A stretch of 64,000 nucleotides of DNA from an uncultured Paracoccaceae bacterium. Lineage in GTDB: Bacteria; Pseudomonadota; Alphaproteobacteria; Rhodobacterales; Rhodobacteraceae. Shown here piece after piece: positions 15,775 through 24,561 of this stretch (the first letter of the stretch is position 1; every line of letters starts with the position of its first letter). The notes under the pieces were generated by a model that was given only the letters and a program-made list of their open reading frames with translations, was not told where the DNA came from and ran no database searches. The position numbers and the translations under genes were made by a program. The stretch spans positions 57,356-121,355 of the forward strand of contig CALMSR010000069.1 in NCBI GenBank assembly GCA_937872465.1, written 5' to 3'.

Positions 15775-16715
15775 CGTTCCCCCTTGCGATAGGGCACCAT
15801 CAGCGCCTTGGGATAGCTCGCGCGCCGGGAGACCGCCACCAGCGCGAGGATGGAGAGGACGTAAGGAAGCATCAGGAAGACCTGGTAGGGCACGGCGTCG
15901 CCCACCACGCCCTGGAGGCGGACCTGGTAGGCGTCGAAGGCGCCGAAGAGGATCGCGCCCAAGAGCGCCTTGCCCGGGCGCCAGGAGCCGAAGACCACCA
16001 GCGCGATGCAGACCCAGCCGCGGCCGTTGACCATCTCGAAGAAGAAGGAATTGAAGGCCGACATGGTGAGGAAGGCGCCGCCCACGGCCATCAGCGCCGA
16101 GCCGGCGGCCACCGCGCCCATGCGGATGGCGGTGACGCTGAGGCCCTGGGCCTCGAGCGCGTCGGGGTTCTCGCCGGCGGCGCGCAGCGCGAGGCCGAGC
16201 GGGGTGCGGTAGAGCAGCCAGGCCACCAGCGCCGCGGCGGCGAAGGCGAGATAGGTGAAGGGGGTCTGGGCGAAGAGCGCCGGGCCGACCAGCGGCATGT
16301 CGGCGAGCAGCGGGATTTCCAGCGGGCGGAAGGCCTCGATCTTGGGCGGCGAGGTCACCTCCGGCAGCGCGAGGCGGTAGGTGTAATAGGTGAGGCTGGT
16401 CGCGAGCAGGGTGATGCCGATGCCGGTGACATGCTGCGAGAGGCCGAGCGGCACGGTCAGCAGGCCGTGCAGCAGGCCGAAGGCGGCGCCGGTCAGCGCG
16501 GCGACGGCGACGCCGGTCCAGAGATCGCCGCCCGAATAGACGGTGAACCAGCCGGCGAAGGCGCCGGCGACCATGATGCCCTCGATGCCGAGGTTCAGCA
16601 CGCCCGCGCGCTCGCAGATGAGCTCGCCGAGGGTGGCGAAGATCAGCGGCGAGGCGATGCGCACGGCGGCGACCCAGAAGCTGGCGGTGAAGAGGATCTC
16701 GAGCGCCGCGGCCAT
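15771..16715 (-). CDS. BMP-type ABC transporter permease (second permease)
   Basis: 314-residue hydrophobic protein of the branched-chain-like permease group used by nucleoside (BMP/Med) importers. Characteristic stretches are ICERAGVLNLGIEGIM at the start, GLSQHVTGIGITLLA, RAAGENPDALEAQG (the coupling loop facing the ATPase) and NGRGWVCIALVVFG. The ATG at 16715 overlaps the stop of the first permease (ATGA), so the longer open frame is not the gene. It forms the heterodimeric channel with the neighbouring permease in the inner membrane. Confidence 0.88.
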   Translation of the reverse strand: MAAALEILFTASFWVAAVRIASPLIFATLGELICERAGVLNLGIEGIMVAGAFAGWFTVYSGGDLWTGVAVAALTGAAFGLLHGLLTVPLGLSQHVTGIGITLLATSLTYYTYRLALPEVTSPPKIEAFRPLEIPLLADMPLVGPALFAQTPFTYLAFAAAALVAWLLYRTPLGLALRAAGENPDALEAQGLSVTAIRMGAVAAGSALMAVGGAFLTMSAFNSFFFEMVNGRGWVCIALVVFGSWRPGKALLGAILFGAFDAYQVRLQGVVGDAVPYQVFLMLPYVLSILALVAVSRRASYPKALMVPYRKGER

Positions 16716-17761
16716 CAGCGCCACCTTATCCGGTAGCGGGTGAAGACGATGGCCGTGCCCATGGTCAGGAGCGCGGTCGCGGTCATCACCTCGGCGATGT
16801 AGGAGGGCACGCCCACCGCCCGGCTCATGGCGTCGGCGCCGACGAAGATGCCGGCGACGAAGATCGCGGAGGCCACCACCCCGAGCGGATGCAGGAGCGC
16901 CAGCATCGCCACCACGATGCCGGTGTAGCCGAAGCCCGGCGAGAGATCGAGCGTGAGGTTGCCCTTGAGCCCCGAGACCTCCGCGACGCCGCCGAGTGCC
17001 GCCAGCCCGCCGGAGATCAGCGCGGTCAGCGCCAGCACGCGGTTCACGGGGATGCCCGCGAAGCGCGCCGCGGCGGCATTGTGGCCGACCGCGCGCATCT
17101 CGTAGCCGAGCACGCTGCGCGCCAGCATCAGCCAGACGGCGAGCGCGGCGAGGATGGCGACCGCGAATCCCATGTGCAGCCGCTTGCCCTGCACCAGCCG
17201 CGGCCATTGCGCCTCGGCGACGACTCGTTGCGACTGCGGCCAGCCGAGGCCCATGGGGTCCTTCAGCGGGCCTTCGAGCAGCAGGGAGACGAAGAGCAGC
17301 ACGATGAAGTTCAGGAGCAGCGTGGTCACCACCTCGTCCACCCCGAAGCGGGTCTTGAGGAGCGCCGGGCCGAGCAGGAGCAGCCCGCCCGCCAGCATCG
17401 CCGCGAGCGCGATCAGCGGGACCAGCGCCCAGGAGGGGGCCGCGACCGCCCCGGTGCCGAGCACCACCGTCACCACCGCGCCGATGTAGAGCTGCGCCTC
17501 GGCGCCGATGTTCCAGAGCTTGGCGCGGAAGGCGACCGTCACCGCGAGCCCGGTGAAGATCAGCGGCGTGGCGCGGGTGAGCGTCTCGAGCAGGGCGAAC
17601 TGCGATCCCGCCGCGCCGAGGAAGACCAGCCGGAAGACGCCGAGCGGCGAGACGCCGGCCAGGAGCACCAGGAGCGCGGCGAAGGCGAAGGTCGCGGCGA
17701 AGGCGGCCACGGGGTAGAGGATGGTCTGCGCCGGCGAGGCGATGCGCGGCTCAAGGCGCAT
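16715..17761 (-). CDS. BMP-type ABC transporter permease (first permease)
   Basis: 348-residue multi-spanning permease. The opening MRLEPRIASPAQTILYPVAA precedes a first long helix; later segments FRAKLWNIGAEAQLYIGA, GVDEVVTTLLLNFI, GYEMRAVGHNAAAARFAGI (ATPase-coupling loop) and GYTGIVVAMLALLHPLGV are typical of the YufP/NupB-like partner of BMP importers. The ATG at 17761 lies 8 bases after the ATPase gene stop on this strand, and the gene overlaps the next permease by four bases. Confidence 0.88.
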   Translation of the reverse strand: MRLEPRIASPAQTILYPVAAFAATFAFAALLVLLAGVSPLGVFRLVFLGAAGSQFALLETLTRATPLIFTGLAVTVAFRAKLWNIGAEAQLYIGAVVTVVLGTGAVAAPSWALVPLIALAAMLAGGLLLLGPALLKTRFGVDEVVTTLLLNFIVLLFVSLLLEGPLKDPMGLGWPQSQRVVAEAQWPRLVQGKRLHMGFAVAILAALAVWLMLARSVLGYEMRAVGHNAAAARFAGIPVNRVLALTALISGGLAALGGVAEVSGLKGNLTLDLSPGFGYTGIVVAMLALLHPLGVVASAIFVAGIFVGADAMSRAVGVPSYIAEVMTATALLTMGTAIVFTRYRIRWR

Positions 17762-17769
17762 TTCGGGCC

Positions 17770-19281
17770 TCAGGCGGCATGGTCGAAGCCGAGCCCGGCC
17801 ATGCGGGCCCCGATCTCGCGGATGCTCAGTTCGCCCCGGGCGCTGGGCGGCGACAGCCGTCCGCGGGAGATGACGTGGATGCGGTCGGAGAGCGCCATGA
17901 TTTCGTCGAGGTCCTCGGAGATGAGCAGCACCGCCGCGCCCCGCGCCCGCGCCTCGAGCAGGCGGGCGTGCACATAGGCCACCGCGCCCACGTCGAGGCC
18001 GCGGGTCGGCTGGCTCGCGAGGATGATGCGCGGTTCGCCGTCGAGCGCGCGGCCGAGGATCAGCTTCTGCATGTTGCCGCCCGAGAGCAGCCGCGCCGGC
18101 GCCTCGGGGCCGGGGCACTTCACCTCGTAGTCGCGGATGACGCGCCGGGCGAAGTCGCGGGTGGCCGGGCGCTTCATCCAGCCGCGGCGGCTGAAGGCGG
18201 GGGCGCGATAGGCCTCCGCGACCAGGTTCTCGGTCACGCTCATGTCGCCGATCACGCCGACGCCGTGGCGGTCCTCGGGCACCCGCGCGATGCCGGCGGC
18301 GAGTGCGGCGCGCGGCGACCAGGCGCCGGCGGCGCGGCCTTCGATCGCGAGCGTGCCCGCCTGCGGCGCCAGCGTGCCGGAAAGCACCTCGGCGAGCGCT
18401 GCCTGGCCGTTGCCGGAGACCCCGGCGATGCCGGTGATCTCGCCGCCGCGCAGCGCGAGATCCACCGGGCCGAGCCCGCCGGCGGTGACGCCCTTCATCT
18501 CCACCAGCATCGGGCCGGGCTGCGCCGGGCCGATGTCGGGGCGCGGGATCTCGGCGCCGACCATGAGCTCGGCGAGCGCGTGGCGGTCGGTGTCGGCGGT
18601 GGCGCGCTCGCCCACCAGCCGGCCGGCGCGCAGCACCAGCACCCGGTCGCTGACCGCCATGACCTCGCCGAGCTTGTGGGAGATGAAGATGATCGCCAGC
18701 CCACGCGCGACCAGCCGCCGCAGGGTGGCGAAGAGCGCCTCCGATTCCTGCGGGGTCAGCACCGCCGTGGGCTCGTCGAGGATGAGCACCCGCGCCTCGC
18801 GGTAGAGCGCCTTGAGGATCTCGACGCGTTGGCGCTCGCCCACGGAGAGGTCGGCGATGCGGGCGGCGGGGTCGACCTCGAGGCCGAAATCGGCGCTCAT
18901 CTCGCGGATCCGCGCGAGCGCGCGCCCCCGGTCGAGCCGCGGCGCCCAGAGCGGCTGGGTGCCGAGCGCGATGTTCTCCAAGACGCTCATGCTGTCGGCG
19001 AGGGTGAAATGCTGGTGCACCATGGCGAGCCCGGCAGCCAGCGCCGCCCGCGTGTCGCCGGGCGGCAGCGGACGGCCCTCGACCTCGACCCTCCCCGCAT
19101 CGGCGAGGTAATGGCCGAAGAGGATGCTCATCAGCGTGGTCTTGCCGGCGCCGTTCTCGCCCAGGAGCGCCACCACCTCGCCGCGGCGCAGCTCGAAGGA
19201 GATCGCGTCATTGGCGGTCAGCGGCCCGAAGCGCTTGGTGACGCCTTCGAGCCGCAGGACGACCGGCGCCGCCTGCCCCAT
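17770..19281 (-). CDS. BMP-type ABC transporter ATP-binding protein with two ATPase domains
   Basis: 503 residues with two fused ATPase halves, as in YufO/NupA and sugar importers such as RbsA. The first half has Walker A GENGAGKTT (about 42-50), signature LSVGERQRVEI and Walker B ILDEPTAVL. The second half has a degenerate nucleotide loop GVSGNGQ, LSGGNMQKLILGR and LASQPTRGLDVG. The start ATG directly follows the stop of the substrate-binding-protein gene. It energises uptake of the ligand brought by that protein. Confidence 0.9.
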   Translation of the reverse strand: MGQAAPVVLRLEGVTKRFGPLTANDAISFELRRGEVVALLGENGAGKTTLMSILFGHYLADAGRVEVEGRPLPPGDTRAALAAGLAMVHQHFTLADSMSVLENIALGTQPLWAPRLDRGRALARIREMSADFGLEVDPAARIADLSVGERQRVEILKALYREARVLILDEPTAVLTPQESEALFATLRRLVARGLAIIFISHKLGEVMAVSDRVLVLRAGRLVGERATADTDRHALAELMVGAEIPRPDIGPAQPGPMLVEMKGVTAGGLGPVDLALRGGEITGIAGVSGNGQAALAEVLSGTLAPQAGTLAIEGRAAGAWSPRAALAAGIARVPEDRHGVGVIGDMSVTENLVAEAYRAPAFSRRGWMKRPATRDFARRVIRDYEVKCPGPEAPARLLSGGNMQKLILGRALDGEPRIILASQPTRGLDVGAVAYVHARLLEARARGAAVLLISEDLDEIMALSDRIHVISRGRLSPPSARGELSIREIGARMAGLGFDHAA

Positions 19282-20295
19282 TCAGCTCGACGCGGGTTCG
19301 CTGTCGTCGATCTCCACGACGAGTTCGCCCGACATGATCTGCGCCTGGCGCTCGGCCACCACCTGCATCGCCGGCTCGGGCACCTTGCCCTCGAAGGTGC
19401 CGAGCGGCGCGAGCGAGCAGCCGCCGTTGATCATGAAGGAATAGACCCCGTAATCGGCGGCGGTGAAGCTGCCGTCCCGGACCGCGGCGATGGCGGCGTC
19501 GAGCGTCGGCTCGAAATGCCAGAGCGCCGAGGCGACGACGGTCTCGGGATAATCGGCCTGGGTGTCGATGACATTGCCGATCGCCAGCACGCCGCGCTCG
19601 GCGGCGGCATCGGAGACGCCGAAGCGCTCCGCGTACATCACGTCCGCGCCGTTGTCGATCATGGCGAAGGCGGTCTCCTTGGCCTTGGGCGGATCGAACC
19701 AGCTGCCGATGAAGGCGACCTGGAAGGCAACGTCGGTCTGGGATTCCTCAACCCCCCGCATGAAGGCATGCATAAGCCGGTTGACCTCGGGGATCGGGAA
19801 GCCGCCGACCATGCCGATGCGGCCCGAGCCGGTCATCGCCCCGGCGATGATGCCGCTGAGATAGGAGGCGTCCTGGATGTAGTTGTCGAAGACCGAGAAA
19901 TTGGCCAGCGCCGGATCGGGCGGGAAGCTCGAGCCCATGAGATAGGCGGTATCGGGATAATCCGCCGCCACCTCGCGCGCGGCCTGCTCGACCCCGAAGA
20001 CCTCGCCGATGACGAGGCCGTTGCCGGCCTCGGAATATTCCCGCATCACCCGGTCGTAGTCGGAATTCGAGACGTTCTCGGAGAAGACGTATTCGATGTC
20101 GCCGCGTTCGGCCGCGGCATTGGCGGCCATGTGGATGCGGCTGACCCATTGCTGTTCCACCGGGACGGTGTAGATCGCCGCCACCTTCAGCGGATCGGCG
20201 GCGCGCGCCCGCCGCGCGAGGAAGGATGCCGTCAGGACCGCGCCGCCGCCGGCAAGCACGCCGCGCCGCGACCAGGCATGGGATCTCGTCGTCAT
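19282..20295 (-). CDS. BMP-family ABC transporter substrate-binding protein, Tat-exported
   Basis: 337 residues. The N-terminus has a twin-arginine export signal (SRRGVLAGGGAVLTASFLA, cleavage expected after ARRARA), so the protein is likely folded before export to the periplasm. The mature part is a BMP/PnrA-like two-lobe binding protein (KVAAIYTVPVEQQWVSRIH, SGIIAGAMTGSGRIGMVGG, DNGADVMYAERFGVSD). Relatives bind purine nucleosides or other nucleobase compounds. The ATG at 20295 has AGGGGAAA upstream and fixes the start. First gene of the importer/cytosine-deaminase operon, whose transcription runs leftward. Confidence 0.88.
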   Translation of the reverse strand: MTTRSHAWSRRGVLAGGGAVLTASFLARRARAADPLKVAAIYTVPVEQQWVSRIHMAANAAAERGDIEYVFSENVSNSDYDRVMREYSEAGNGLVIGEVFGVEQAAREVAADYPDTAYLMGSSFPPDPALANFSVFDNYIQDASYLSGIIAGAMTGSGRIGMVGGFPIPEVNRLMHAFMRGVEESQTDVAFQVAFIGSWFDPPKAKETAFAMIDNGADVMYAERFGVSDAAAERGVLAIGNVIDTQADYPETVVASALWHFEPTLDAAIAAVRDGSFTAADYGVYSFMINGGCSLAPLGTFEGKVPEPAMQVVAERQAQIMSGELVVEIDDSEPASS

Positions 20296-20395
20296 CGTCG
20301 GTTTCCCCTGTTGTTTCCCTGTTGTCGGAAGTGTCCGGAATCGTTGCATCGACCCGGGGCCCGGACAAGCGGAAATCGCCGGGCCGTCCCGATTT

Positions 20396-20416
20396 CGCCC
20401 CGGGCCGCCCGGGGCG
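20396..20416 (-). terminator. GC-rich hairpin just after the carbonic anhydrase gene
   Basis: CGCCCCGGG-CCG-CCCGGGGCG, a perfect 9-bp stem with a 3-base loop, begins 3 bases beyond the stop codon of the minus-strand carbonic anhydrase gene and lies about 100 bases ahead of the BMP importer operon. The position suits a terminator separating the two units. No T-tract follows, so it may instead only stabilise the upstream message. Confidence 0.45.
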
Positions 20417-20419
20417 GGG

Positions 20420-21019
20420 TCAGGCCGGGAGCGGCGCGATGGTGCAGTCGAGGTTGCGCAGCAGCCCGTCGCGGATGCCGTAGATCAGGCCGTGGATGCG
20501 CACCCTGGCGCCACCTTCCCAGGCCGCGCGCATGATCGGGGTCTCGGCGACGCGCGAGACGCCGTCGCGGACGTTGATCTCGCAGAGCCGGTCGAGCCGC
20601 GCCTCGGCGCTCGGCAGGGCGTCGAGCTCCGGCGCATGCTGCACCGACAGCCGGCGGATCGGTTCGATCCAGTGGTCGACCAGCCGGTGATGCGCGTTCT
20701 CGCAGCTCGCCCGCACCCCGCCGCAGCCGTAATGGCCGCAGACGATGATATCGCGCACCCCGAGCGCCTCCACGGCGAATTCCAGCGCCGAGAGCAGGTT
20801 GAGATCGGAGGAATGCACCACATTGGCGACGTTGCGATGCACGAAGACCTCGCCGGGATCGAGTCCGGCGACGACATTGGCCGGCACGCGGCTGTCCGAG
20901 CAGCCGATCCAGAAGAATTCCGGCGCCTGCTGCGCGGCGAGGCGCGGAAAGAGGCCTGGGTCGGTGCGGGCGATGCCCTCGGCCCAGGTGGCGTTGCGGC
21001 GGAGCAGGGCCTCGACCAC
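20420..21019 (-). CDS. Beta-class carbonic anhydrase
   Basis: 199-residue cytoplasmic zinc enzyme that interconverts CO2 and bicarbonate. The zinc ligands and dyad are visible: Cys40, Asp42 and Arg44 in CSDSR, then His96 and Cys99 in CGHYGCGG. Length is normal for the type II (Can/CynT-like) group. The start is GTG at 21019: an AGGAGG ribosome site lies 9 bases upstream of it, whereas a nearer ATG is in another frame. It precedes the BMP importer on the same strand but a hairpin separates them; a cyanate or nucleobase-degradation link is possible but not shown. Confidence 0.92.
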   Translation of the reverse strand: MVEALLRRNATWAEGIARTDPGLFPRLAAQQAPEFFWIGCSDSRVPANVVAGLDPGEVFVHRNVANVVHSSDLNLLSALEFAVEALGVRDIIVCGHYGCGGVRASCENAHHRLVDHWIEPIRRLSVQHAPELDALPSAEARLDRLCEINVRDGVSRVAETPIMRAAWEGGARVRIHGLIYGIRDGLLRNLDCTIAPLPA

Positions 21020-21270
21020 GGGACATGTCCTCCTCTGCGCCCGCTCGGCGGGCCTCTGGCGGGAGCGCGGCGGATCGGTGCCGCGCCATCATCGTGATTC
21101 TCGCGCGTCGGCCGGCGGCGCGCAACGGGCAAGACGGGATCCGGGCCGAAGATACCCCGGCTGTTGCGCGGGGCCGGGGGTGGCGAGGGAGGGCCGCAGG
21201 ATGGTCCGGTGTCAGGGGGATGGCAGTTGGAGTCCATTGTTCCCGATACGACCGTCCCGCCAACAGACGA

Positions 21271-21358
21271 GGGCAGCGCCCGACCCGGGCGGGAGCGAAG
21301 CGCCCGCGTCGTGCCGGAGGCACGCCTTCGGCGTGACGGGGCGGGGCGGGCGCTGCCC
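21271..21358. repeat. Highly structured intergenic element (nested inverted repeats)
   Basis: GGGCAGCGCCCG (21271-21282) pairs perfectly with CGGGCGCTGCCC (21347-21358). Inside are further perfect stems: CGGGCG/CGCCCG, and the overlapping pair CGTGCC-GGA-GGCACG and CACGCC-TTC-GGCGTG. It sits in the 519-base gap between the divergent carbonic anhydrase and ROK regulator genes, where no gene was found. The cloverleaf-like arrangement looks like a mobile palindromic repeat unit or a structured RNA, not a tRNA (no acceptor or anticodon pattern). Confidence 0.5.
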
Positions 21359-21538
21359 GGCGGTGGCCGCCGGGCGGGATGGCGGCGCTAGGCGCGCCCG
21401 GAACTCAGCCTGGCGGGGTCACGTTGCCAAATCCAATCCCGGCGTCCCGGCCAGTTGCGCCAAGGGATTTTTCTCCTATGTGAACAAACGGCCCTGTCGC
21501 CCGACACGGCAGAAGGGGCCTCGCGCCGGGGAGCGCAG

Positions 21539-22735
21539 ATGTCCGACGACCGCCTGAAGACGATCCTCGACGACCGCGATTCGGGTGCGCCGATCAGCCG
21601 GATCGTGCGCGCGATGAGCGAATGGGGCGCGCTCTCGGGCGCCGAGATCGCCCGGCGCACCGGGCTTGCTCGGTCTACCGTTTCCGTGGCGCTGTCGAAG
21701 CTGCGCGATTCGGGCATCGTGGTGGAGCTGCCCGAGCAGGCGGAGGCGAGCAAGGGCGTCGGGCGCCCGGCGACGCCGCTGGTGCTCAACCCGGAGGCCG
21801 GCACCTGCGTGGGCGTGCACCTCGCCCTCGACGAGCTGCGCATCGCCGTGGCGGATGTCGCGCATTCCGTCATCGACGAACAAAGTGTTCCGCTCGGGCG
21901 CGACTACGCGCCCGAAGCCGCGGCCGAGGCGGCCCGATCGGCGATCGCGTCCGTCTATGCCGCCCATGGCCTCAGGCCCTCGGGCCTGCTCGGCGTGGGC
22001 GTCTCGGTCTCGGGGCCGCTGCGCCCGGACGGAAGGGTGATCCGCGCCTCGATCCTGCCGCGCTGGGCGGGCGTGAACCTGCGCGACGTCTTCGGCCCCG
22101 TGTTCGAGCGGCCGGTCTTCGCCGCGAACGAGAGCAATTGCGCGGCCATCGCCGAGATGACCTGGGGCGCGGCCGCGGGCGAGGACGATTTCGTGCTCTT
22201 CAAGATCGACGTGGGGCTCGGCGGCGCCCTCGTGCGCGGCGGCACGGTGCTGACCGGCATCGCCGGCGGCGCCGGCGAGTTCGGCCATGTCTCGATCGAC
22301 CCGCAGGGGCCGCTCTGCCGCTGCGGCAATCGCGGCTGCCTCGAGCTCTATGCCGGCTTCGGCCGACCGCTCGACGAGCTCGCGCGCATCCATGGCCGGC
22401 CGCTCGGCATGGAGGACACGATCCTGCTCGCCGAGCAGGGCGATGCCGTGGCGCTCCGGCTCATCGAGGACACCGGCGAGATCGCCGGCCGCGGCCTCGC
22501 CATGATCGGCAATATCCTCAACCCGCCGCTGATCCTGGTCACCGGCCGCATGGCGGTCGCCGGCGACCTCCTGCTCGCGCCGCTGGTGCGGGCCTACGAG
22601 AAGCACATCCTCATCAAGTCGCACGACCTGCCGGCGAATCTGCGCACCCGCATCAAGTTGGGCCATTTCACCGCGAACGACGCCCTGCTCGGCGCCGTCG
22701 GCCTCGTCCTCAAGGGACAGGGCCGCCTCGGCTGA
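21539..22735 (+). CDS. ROK-family transcriptional regulator
   Basis: 398 residues. An N-terminal winged helix (GALSGAEIARRTGLARSTVS, about residues 30-60) is joined to a ROK sugar-kinase-like domain. The zinc motif CRCGNRGCLE and the preceding GEFGHVSIDPQGP are the ROK signature. The ATP/phosphate region (GVSVSGPLRPDG) is present, but family regulators use it for ligand sensing. The start at 21539 has GGGAGCGC upstream. It diverges from the carbonic anhydrase and BMP importer genes and may control them or a distant sugar operon such as the one including xylonate dehydratase. Confidence 0.85.
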   Translation: MSDDRLKTILDDRDSGAPISRIVRAMSEWGALSGAEIARRTGLARSTVSVALSKLRDSGIVVELPEQAEASKGVGRPATPLVLNPEAGTCVGVHLALDELRIAVADVAHSVIDEQSVPLGRDYAPEAAAEAARSAIASVYAAHGLRPSGLLGVGVSVSGPLRPDGRVIRASILPRWAGVNLRDVFGPVFERPVFAANESNCAAIAEMTWGAAAGEDDFVLFKIDVGLGGALVRGGTVLTGIAGGAGEFGHVSIDPQGPLCRCGNRGCLELYAGFGRPLDELARIHGRPLGMEDTILLAEQGDAVALRLIEDTGEIAGRGLAMIGNILNPPLILVTGRMAVAGDLLLAPLVRAYEKHILIKSHDLPANLRTRIKLGHFTANDALLGAVGLVLKGQGRLG

Positions 22736-22747
22736 GCCCGCCCCGAC

Positions 22748-24361
22748 TCACTGCACCGCTTCGATCTCGCTCGGTCGCCAGGACTTGTCGAAATACGACG
22801 CCAGCGGGCTGTAGAGCCGCAGGACCACGAAGTAGCCCTTCTCGGGATCGGTCTGGATCCAGTTGCCGCGGCCGACGCCGTCGGGCTGCTCGGGTGAGAA
22901 CCAGACGGTGGTCCTGCCGTCTTCGGCCGCCTCGGCCGCCGGCGACGGGTAGCTCTGGCTGCCGGCACGCGGATACTTCTGCGGCGTGACCAGCATCGAG
23001 CGGGTCTGGTTGTCGTAGAGCGTGAACGACCAGAACGCCGCGGCCGGGATGTCCTTGGGCAGCGTCACGTTGTAGGTCTTCGCGCCGTCGAGCCAGTCGC
23101 CGTTCGCGTCCTTCGCCGTCTCCAGATACTGCGAGCCGACATGGGTCAGCCGCATCGCCATGGCCGGCGTGATCCCCGTCGCCATGTAGAAGAACGAGGT
23201 TCGGGCATCGTTCTTGCGATATCCGGTCGGCGGAAACGGCTTCGCCCCGTCGGCGGTGATCTCGGGGATCGGCGTCTCGAACAGGTAACCCCCGGTGAAC
23301 AGCGGGATGTACCACTGCGAGTCCTCGTAGTAGTACCAGTCCTCGTCGCGCGGATCGAATCCCAGGGTCCGTCCTGTCGCGTTGGCGAGTGCCACCGCGT
23401 CGGTCAGGATCCCCTTCATCCGGTCATCCGGCGCGAAGTCCTGTCCCTTGATGATCCCGATTGCGGCGATGGGTCCCATCAGCTCGGGATCCAGCGTCGT
23501 CGCCGGCTCCGACTGCACGAGGCGGTTCAGCATATCGTAGTAGCTGTAGTCGTTGGGCGGGACGGTGTTCATCGCCAGCCCTGTTCCTTCGTGGAACACC
23601 GGCGTCTGCGGCGTCGCGTCCTGGGCGAGCTTGATGCCGCCCTCGAGAAACTCGGCGATCGACGTGCCGACGCCGCCCTCGACATAGGGGTAGATCTTCG
23701 TGGTCGACTTGATGGTTTCGACGGGCTCCGTGGGGTCATTGTCCTTCAGGAACGAGCGGCCGAGCATGATCACCCGGTTTGTCTTCGAGTGGCCGACATA
23801 GAAGCCATCCTCGGGCAGCGGCCCGTCATAGCCGGGTCCGACGAGCAGGTACTTGCCACCCTCGCCACGATCGGGGCCGGGCCGGCCGAAGTCGATGACC
23901 CAGCGGAACCACATGTCGTCGAAGGTGCCGAGCGCCTCGGGCGGCGTCTCGACCACCATCGGTCCGTCGGAAAGGTCGACGAAGCCGAGATAATAGACCG
24001 TATCGGCGTTGGCGGTCAGGAAGAGCGATGAGGAATCCATCAGCTCGGAGAAGAGCAGGAGCTCGTTGTCCTTGACCCCTGCGGCCTCGAAGCCCTCGAG
24101 GAGCGCCTGCATGCTGACGCCCTTGTAGGTGTCGGTGAAGGCGCGGAAGGCGTAGGTGAAGTCGAGGTGGTCGTAGACGGCCGTGGCGGTGTCGTCGCTC
24201 GGCGTGCCGTTCGGGAAGTCGAGCGTGCCGATCCGGGTCTCGACGCTCGCGGGCGTGGAGATCGATTGCAGGGCCTCCTCGGAAACCTGGGCGGAGGCGG
24301 TGCCGGAGAGCAGCAGCGCGAGCGCGGTTCCGCAGCAGAGGCGACGATCGAGCAGGGTCAT
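22748..24361 (-). CDS. DUF1254/DUF1214 protein, exported
   Basis: 537 residues with an N-terminal signal peptide (MTLLDRRLCCGTALALLLSG, cleavage expected after TASA). The body matches the DUF1254-DUF1214 layout: an N-terminal part with DTVYYLGFVDLSDGPMVVETP, and a C-terminal part with AFWSFTLYDNQTRSML and DPEKGYFVVLRLYSPL. The function of the family is unknown. Two ATGs compete; AAAGGA is immediately adjacent to the first and sits 6 bases before the second, so 24361 is chosen. It converges on the ROK gene with a 12-base gap. A periplasmic location follows from the signal. Confidence 0.8.
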   Translation of the reverse strand: MTLLDRRLCCGTALALLLSGTASAQVSEEALQSISTPASVETRIGTLDFPNGTPSDDTATAVYDHLDFTYAFRAFTDTYKGVSMQALLEGFEAAGVKDNELLLFSELMDSSSLFLTANADTVYYLGFVDLSDGPMVVETPPEALGTFDDMWFRWVIDFGRPGPDRGEGGKYLLVGPGYDGPLPEDGFYVGHSKTNRVIMLGRSFLKDNDPTEPVETIKSTTKIYPYVEGGVGTSIAEFLEGGIKLAQDATPQTPVFHEGTGLAMNTVPPNDYSYYDMLNRLVQSEPATTLDPELMGPIAAIGIIKGQDFAPDDRMKGILTDAVALANATGRTLGFDPRDEDWYYYEDSQWYIPLFTGGYLFETPIPEITADGAKPFPPTGYRKNDARTSFFYMATGITPAMAMRLTHVGSQYLETAKDANGDWLDGAKTYNVTLPKDIPAAAFWSFTLYDNQTRSMLVTPQKYPRAGSQSYPSPAAEAAEDGRTTVWFSPEQPDGVGRGNWIQTDPEKGYFVVLRLYSPLASYFDKSWRPSEIEAVQ

Positions 24362-24561
24362 GGGCATCCTTTCGGTCGGGCGACGAGAATTTTCGCCGGA
24401 CGGGTCGTTCCCGCGCCCGGCCGGATGCCGGGTCGGTGCTCTGGGAGAGCCGTGTTCCTGCATAGGTCAAGGCCGGCCGGGCCGCCAGCCCGTTCTCGCG
24501 CCGGGCGCTCGCGGCCGGAACGCCCGGGTTTCCCGTTTCGCATCAATCGCCTGACCGCCCG

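Noticed and set aside
21020..21270. Open frames in the gap upstream of the carbonic anhydrase gene
   Set aside because: They are low-complexity Arg/Gly/Ala products of high GC content without ribosome sites or family resemblance.
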